A stretch of DNA of 8,919 bases from an uncultured Eubacteriales bacterium. Its GTDB lineage: Bacteria; Bacillota_A; Clostridia; Christensenellales; Aristaeellaceae. Where the stretch lies: assembly GCA_900553645.1 (NCBI GenBank), contig USEE01000041.1, forward strand, positions 1 to 8,919, in the 5' to 3' direction. The position numbers were made by a program, and so were the translations under genes. The notes below the pieces were generated by a model, which was given only the letters and a program-made list of their open reading frames with translations, searched no databases and had not been told where the DNA came from. Positions within the stretch are counted from its first letter, which is position 1, and every line of letters starts with the position of its first letter. Positions 5,661 through 8,919 of this stretch are shown in pieces.

Positions 5661-6872
5661 TTACCGCCGCTTCTTCCTATTAATATTGTCGGCGCGGCGC
5701 TCGTCCCTGCCGCGCGGCTCGTCCAGCATCTCGCCGCACGCATACAGCCCGCGCGCCCGCCGCGACATAAGATGTTCGTCAAAGCCATCAAGCGCCGCGC
5801 CGCCGCGCATAACTTGCGCGCTCTTGAAGTCCTGTCCGCCCAGCACATTCACATTAAAGTGCTTCAGGCATTTCGCCAGCGCGTTCACTTCGTCGCGGCT
5901 GAGTTCGCTGCAAGGCTTTGCAGGTGCAACGCCCGCCGCGCGCAGTACGCACATGTTCAGCATACGATTGAGTGTGCCGGCAAGGAAGCCCTCGCATGGG
6001 CGCGGCGACATGCCCTGCACGCGGCTTAACAGCATCGCGGCAGTCTCCGCTTCGCTCATTTCAGGCAGAAAGTCGATGGCCAGCGTACAATGCCGCCTGC
6101 CGCCCAAGGCGCGCGAAAGCTGCATCGCAGCGATACCGCTCACGCCGTAGTCGGTGAACAGCGCCTCGCCTTCTTCCCGCCTGAGCACGCGCCCGCCTTC
6201 ATCGGCCAGCGTCAGCGCACAGCGCGCCCTTACGCCTTTTAGCCCGCGCAGGTTGGCCATATCACAGCGCAGAGCCGTAAGCACCGGCTCGGGCGGGTAC
6301 ACGCTGTGCCCCTGCGCCGCCAGCACCTCCAGCGCGTCGAACGGCCGCGACTGCTTGTCGGCGGGTGAGGTAGGCTGTGCACGCCCGCCGCACGCGAGTA
6401 TGACGCGCCGCGCGCCTACCTCGCGGCCATCGCACAGCCGCGCGCGCCAGCCGAAACGGGTCTGAGCAAGCTGCATGGCCGGGCTGGCCGTAAGCGTTTC
6501 CACGCCGCGCTCATCGCAGGAAAGCCTGAGCACGTCAAGTACAGACGCAGCCTGTCCGCTGAGCGGATACACGCGCCCGTCGTCCTCCTCGCGCGTCAGA
6601 AGCCCCAGAATGCTAAGCTCGCCAATCAGCCTGTCGGGGGGATAGGAACTAAGCACGGCCATTGCCTTATCAATATCGCGGCTGAAATAGCGCTCCTCGC
6701 CCAAACGCATGTTTAGCACGTTGCACCTGCCGTTGCCGGTCGCAAGTATCTTGCGCCCCACGCGGTCGCTCTGCTCAATCAGCGCCACATGCAAGCCACC
6801 CCCGGCCAACCGCGCCGCCGCCATCAGCCCCGCCGCGCCGCCGCCGATAATCATCGCGTCGTATTCAGCCAC
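5661..6872 (-). CDS. HI0933/BaiN-family flavoprotein (NAD(P)/FAD-dependent oxidoreductase) with an aberrant C-terminus
   Basis: This 403-residue protein has the dinucleotide motif GGGAAG (10-15), Glu33, and the family signature GRKILATGNGRCN (39-51). EGEALFTDYGVSGIAAMQLSR (234-254), GFLAGTLNRML (295-305), GQDFKSAQVMRGG (346-358) and GLYACGEMLD (375-384) follow in the family order. After GEMLD, relatives normally continue VDGDCGGYNLQWAWSSG, completing the FAD site. Here the frame runs through a basic, unrelated tail of about 19 residues (EPRGRDERR then ADNINRKKRR) and stops. Other usual positions also differ, such as AQVTAGG becoming AQVMRGG. The protein may be a degraded or specialised homologue. 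The reaction in this family is mostly undefined. The start is GTG, 16 bases after the PHP gene, with only a weak AAGGCGG site at 6884-6890. An alternative is a pseudogene caused by a 3' deletion or frameshift. Confidence 0.85.
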   Translation of the reverse strand: MAEYDAMIIGGGAAGLMAAARLAGGGLHVALIEQSDRVGRKILATGNGRCNVLNMRLGEERYFSRDIDKAMAVLSSYPPDRLIGELSILGLLTREEDDGRVYPLSGQAASVLDVLRLSCDERGVETLTASPAMQLAQTRFGWRARLCDGREVGARRVILACGGRAQPTSPADKQSRPFDALEVLAAQGHSVYPPEPVLTALRCDMANLRGLKGVRARCALTLADEGGRVLRREEGEALFTDYGVSGIAAMQLSRALGGRRHCTLAIDFLPEMSEAETAAMLLSRVQGMSPRPCEGFLAGTLNRMLNMCVLRAAGVAPAKPCSELSRDEVNALAKCLKHFNVNVLGGQDFKSAQVMRGGAALDGFDEHLMSRRARGLYACGEMLDEPRGRDERRADNINRKKRR

Positions 6873-6888
6873 TGAAACTCATCCCGCC

Positions 6889-7677
6889 TTACTTGCCAAA
6901 TTCCAGCTTCTCCACGCGCTCTATGCCTAAACCTGCAAGGTAGTCGGCGGCCTTGTCGAACGCGTCGATTTCTGTCAGGCGCTCGGACTGATGCGCGTCT
7001 ATGCCGATTATGCACTTGACATCCTCGGCGGCCGCAACTTCCCAGAACTTGCTGCACGGATAGCCCAGACCGCTGTTTGCGCCCTGCGCCGTGTACCTTA
7101 CGCCCAGCAGGTTGTATTCCAGCGGCATACCAGTTTCGCGCGCGCAGCGGCACAGGTCGCGGCTTACGGCTACACAGTCGTCGTCCCATGCCTTGTACGA
7201 GCGGAAGCACAGATCGGGATGAGCGAGGTACTTGAACATGCCGGTCATCATGCCCTTGGTCGTGCGATCGGCGTAGGCATGTATCTCGTCGGCCTTAGTC
7301 GCGCGGCCGAAGTATATGCCGGTGCGCTCGTCGGTATCGAAATGATTGCCCAGTATGAGGTAGTCCAGACCGTATTCTTCCTTCAGATCTTTGAGCCAGT
7401 CCAACATCGCCGGATAGTATTCGCACTCCAGCCCGCAATAGATCTTTATATCGTCCGCGAACTTTTCGCCCAGCTTGCGCACTGCCTTGACATAGCCCGG
7501 GAACTCGTCCGGGTGCATACGGCAGGTCGATTCGAAGTCGTCGTCAAACGGCCACGGGCAGTGGTCGGAAAAGCCCAGCTCGGAAAAGCCGCTCTTTATC
7601 GCGTTCATCACGTACTGGCGCTCGGTGCCCGACGCGTGGCGGCAGCGGTATGTATGCGTATGATAATTATTTCTCAT
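6889..7677 (-). CDS. PHP-domain phosphoesterase, histidinol-phosphatase (HisK/HisJ) type
   Basis: This 262-residue metal-dependent phosphatase shows the PHP motifs in order: HTHT (6-9), His14, SDH (37-39), Glu84 in GLECEY, His112 in GNHFD, His153 in AHPDL, Glu187 in LEYN, and Asp227/His229 in GIDAH. These would bind a trinuclear metal centre. HisK-type enzymes hydrolyse L-histidinol phosphate in histidine synthesis. No other his gene is nearby, so a related phosphoester substrate is possible. Two starts are available: ATG at 7675-7677, where the family match begins (MRNNYHTHT), and ATG at 7696-7698, seven codons upstream. Neither has an ideal ribosome site; a GGAG at 7691-7694 lies 13 bases from the first. 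I chose the inner one. It heads the minus-strand series downstream of a good promoter. Confidence 0.92.
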   Translation of the reverse strand: MRNNYHTHTYRCRHASGTERQYVMNAIKSGFSELGFSDHCPWPFDDDFESTCRMHPDEFPGYVKAVRKLGEKFADDIKIYCGLECEYYPAMLDWLKDLKEEYGLDYLILGNHFDTDERTGIYFGRATKADEIHAYADRTTKGMMTGMFKYLAHPDLCFRSYKAWDDDCVAVSRDLCRCARETGMPLEYNLLGVRYTAQGANSGLGYPCSKFWEVAAAEDVKCIIGIDAHQSERLTEIDAFDKAADYLAGLGIERVEKLEFGK

Positions 7678-7704
7678 TTCGGCTGTAAATCTCCACATTA
7701 TTCG

Positions 7705-7730
7705 GCTAAGGGCGTTGCTTTAGCCCTAGC
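7705..7730 (-). other. Leader hairpin at the 5' end of the PHP-gene transcript
   Basis: On the minus strand GCTAGGGC (7723-7730) pairs with GCCCTTAGC (7705-7713), eight pairs with one bulged base and a 9-base loop. If transcription begins about 7 bases past the -10 element, near 7731, this stem would be the very first structure of the message, which is a common way to protect an RNA 5' end. It is not followed by a U tract. Confidence 0.4.
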
Positions 7731-7737
7731 TACGATA

Positions 7738-7766
7738 ATTATACATCAGCCGCGCATTTCGCGCAA
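7738..7766 (-). promoter_or_regulatory. Sigma-70/SigA-type promoter for the PHP phosphatase gene
   Basis: On the minus strand TTGCGC (7761-7766) and a perfect TATAAT (7738-7743) are separated by exactly 17 bases. The predicted start near 7731 gives a leader of about 54 bases. It is the best promoter in the window and probably serves the PHP and HI0933-like genes, perhaps further. Confidence 0.65.
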
Positions 7767-7802
7767 TACGTCGTGCTGACGAATAATTAATCATAACAGG
7801 CG

Positions 7803-7831
7803 TGAATCCATACAGCCGATTGTGATATAAT
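7803..7831 (+). promoter_or_regulatory. Extended -10 promoter for the DMT transporter gene
   Basis: TATAAT at 7826-7831 is preceded by TG at 7823-7824 with one base between, the extended -10 arrangement that can compensate for a poor -35. The hexamer at 17-base spacing, TGAATC (7803-7808), is a weak -35. The leader would be about 68 bases, containing a 5-bp hairpin (7843-7847 with 7855-7859). It diverges from the PHP-gene promoter, and their -10 boxes are about 80 bases apart. Confidence 0.55.
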
Positions 7832-7905
7832 GCGCATATCGCGGCCGCCTGAAACGGCCCGATTATTAAGAAGCAACTGTATATAGTCTACATGGAGGCG
7901 CGCTT

Positions 7906-8847
7906 ATGTCACTTAAACTCAGGTCAAGCCTTATGCTGCTGCTGGCGGCGTTCATATGGGGCACGGCGTTTGTTGCCCAGAGCATAGGCATGGACTACAT
8001 CGGCCCGCACACCTTCGGCGGCATACGATTTATAATAGGCGGTATAGTGCTGCTGCCGCTGATCGCCTACCGCACAAAGCACGGTCAGGATGTGACCGCA
8101 AAGCTTGCGGCAAAGTCTTCTCCCAAAGAAGCCAACCGCGCGACCATAATCGCGGGGCTGTGCTGCGGCGCGGCGCTGTTTTGCGGTGCAACGCTGCAGC
8201 AGATGGGTCTGACCGGCACCGACGCGGGCAAGGCGGGCTTCATTACGGCGCTGTACATCGTGCTTGTGCCGGTGTTCGGGCTATTTCTGGGGCGCAAGGT
8301 TACGCCGATAGTCGGCATAAGCGTTGCCTTGGGTGTTGTGGGTCTTTACCTGCTGTGCGTAAATAACGGCTTCTCATTTGAGACTACCGACCTGTATCTG
8401 TTGGCGTGCGCGCTGTGCTTCGCGGTGCACATTACGGTAATCGACCACTTCTCATATGTCGATCCGGTGCGGCTGTCCAGCACGCAGTTCTTCGTCGCGG
8501 GCGCGCTGGGACTTATATGCATGTTCATATTTGAAAAGCCCGAAATCAGCGCGATACTGGCCTGCTGGGGGCCGATACTGTATGCGGGCGTGCTGTCCTC
8601 GGGCGTGGCCTACACGCTGCAGGTGGTGGGACAGGTGCATACTCCCCCGGCCGCCGCGTCGCTGCTGATGAGCTTTGAATCGGTATTCTCGGTACTGTCG
8701 GGCGCGGTTGTGCTGGGCGAGCGGCTGTCGCTGAAGGAGGGAATCGGCTGCGTGATAATGTTCGCGGCGATACTGCTGTCACAGCTAGGAGATATAGTAA
8801 TTTCGCGCATTAAGGGCAACAAGCCGGACAGCGGCGCTGCCGCTTAA
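7906..8847 (+). CDS. DMT-superfamily transporter, EamA family (ten transmembrane helices)
   Basis: This 313-residue inner-membrane protein is built of two EamA repeats, about residues 8-151 and 162-298. Ten hydrophobic helices are visible at roughly 8-27, 35-54, 79-98, 106-126, 133-151, 162-180, 190-208, 215-235, 247-270 and 277-298. FIWGTAFVAQ near the start and FESVFSVLSGAVVLGERLSL (257-276) are typical EamA signatures. A polar loop at 56-78 separates helices 2 and 3, and the short C-terminal tail (about 299-313) starts positively charged, which suggests it is cytoplasmic. Family members export amino acids, drugs or other metabolites by proton exchange; the substrate here is unknown. The start is ATG with a GGAGG site at 7894-7898, seven bases upstream. 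It is the only plus-strand gene and is monocistronic as far as the window shows. Confidence 0.95.
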   Translation: MSLKLRSSLMLLLAAFIWGTAFVAQSIGMDYIGPHTFGGIRFIIGGIVLLPLIAYRTKHGQDVTAKLAAKSSPKEANRATIIAGLCCGAALFCGATLQQMGLTGTDAGKAGFITALYIVLVPVFGLFLGRKVTPIVGISVALGVVGLYLLCVNNGFSFETTDLYLLACALCFAVHITVIDHFSYVDPVRLSSTQFFVAGALGLICMFIFEKPEISAILACWGPILYAGVLSSGVAYTLQVVGQVHTPPAAASLLMSFESVFSVLSGAVVLGERLSLKEGIGCVIMFAAILLSQLGDIVISRIKGNKPDSGAAA

Positions 8848-8919
8848 TGGAATTTCAGAAAAAATATTGATGTAAAAGACTGAAAATATTTGTGTAATGG
8901 CGCGATGGTTACTTGACGG
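8848..8919. other. AT-rich stretch after the transporter gene; no gene seen
   Basis: This 72-base tail is much richer in A and T than the genes. It holds an inverted pair TTTCAG (8853-8858) and CTGAAA (8880-8885) with a 21-base loop, too weak for a confident terminator. It also has an imperfect direct repeat: GAAAAAATATTGATGTAA, then GAAAATATTTGTGTAA. TTGACG at 8913-8918 could be a -35 hexamer of a gene beyond the window. Confidence 0.4.

Noticed and set aside
5600..5848. Minus-strand open frame of 82 codons overlapping the end of the HI0933-like gene
   Set aside because: It is out of frame, lacks a ribosome site and is mostly Arg/Ala-rich. Only the short LNVQW stretch is of interest, and it is noted separately.
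6991..7779. Plus-strand open frame of 262 codons opposite the PHP gene
   Set aside because: It is antisense to a gene with all PHP metal-binding motifs, and has no ribosome site.
7841..7860. Palindromic GCGGCCGC and small hairpin in the transporter leader
   Set aside because: The stem is 5 bp and no known riboswitch core is visible. In this GC-rich genome such palindromes are expected by chance.

Overview
The window suggests a GC-rich member of the Clostridia (Bacillota), probably gut-associated and uncultured. Nearly every gene has a strong GGAGG-type ribosome binding site about 7 bases from its start. GTG and TTG starts are common, codons combine high GC with frequent ATA (Ile), and the closest families I recognise (DIP1984, HI0933-like and COG2509 flavoproteins, HisK-type PHP phosphatase) are all typical of that class. 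The taxonomic call is inference only. No tRNA, rRNA, CRISPR array, integrase or complete insertion sequence is visible.

Layout. Eight of nine genes lie on the minus strand and read right to left from a divergent promoter region near 7700-7905. In transcription order they are: a histidinol-phosphatase-like PHP phosphoesterase (6889-7677), a HI0933/BaiN-type flavoprotein with an aberrant C-terminus (5661-6872), a COG2509-type flavoprotein starting at TTG (3893-5491), and a sugar-phosphate isomerase/epimerase-like TIM barrel (2938-3846). Next come a 164-bp fold-back, MITE-like element (2773-2936), an SGNH-hydrolase/GNAT-acetyltransferase fusion (1595-2659), a HAD phosphatase (945-1580), an unrecognised protein with a C-terminal membrane anchor (214-939), and the first 45 codons of a DIP1984-family protein (1-136). 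On the plus strand a ten-helix EamA/DMT transporter (7906-8847) is transcribed away from the others.

How the genes fit together. PHP phosphatase and HI0933 protein are 16 bases apart and probably co-transcribed from a promoter at 7738-7766. The SGNH-GNAT fusion, HAD and membrane-anchored protein have gaps of 14 and 5 bases, with each downstream ribosome site overlapping or abutting the preceding stop, so they look like a translationally coupled unit. I see no single pathway uniting the window. It reads as chromosomal metabolic and housekeeping genes with one small mobile-element insertion. The items most worth a second look are the MITE-like element placed 1 base after a stop codon, the SGNH-GNAT fusion, and the HI0933 protein that lacks the usual end of its FAD site. 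I found no convincing new multi-gene system.
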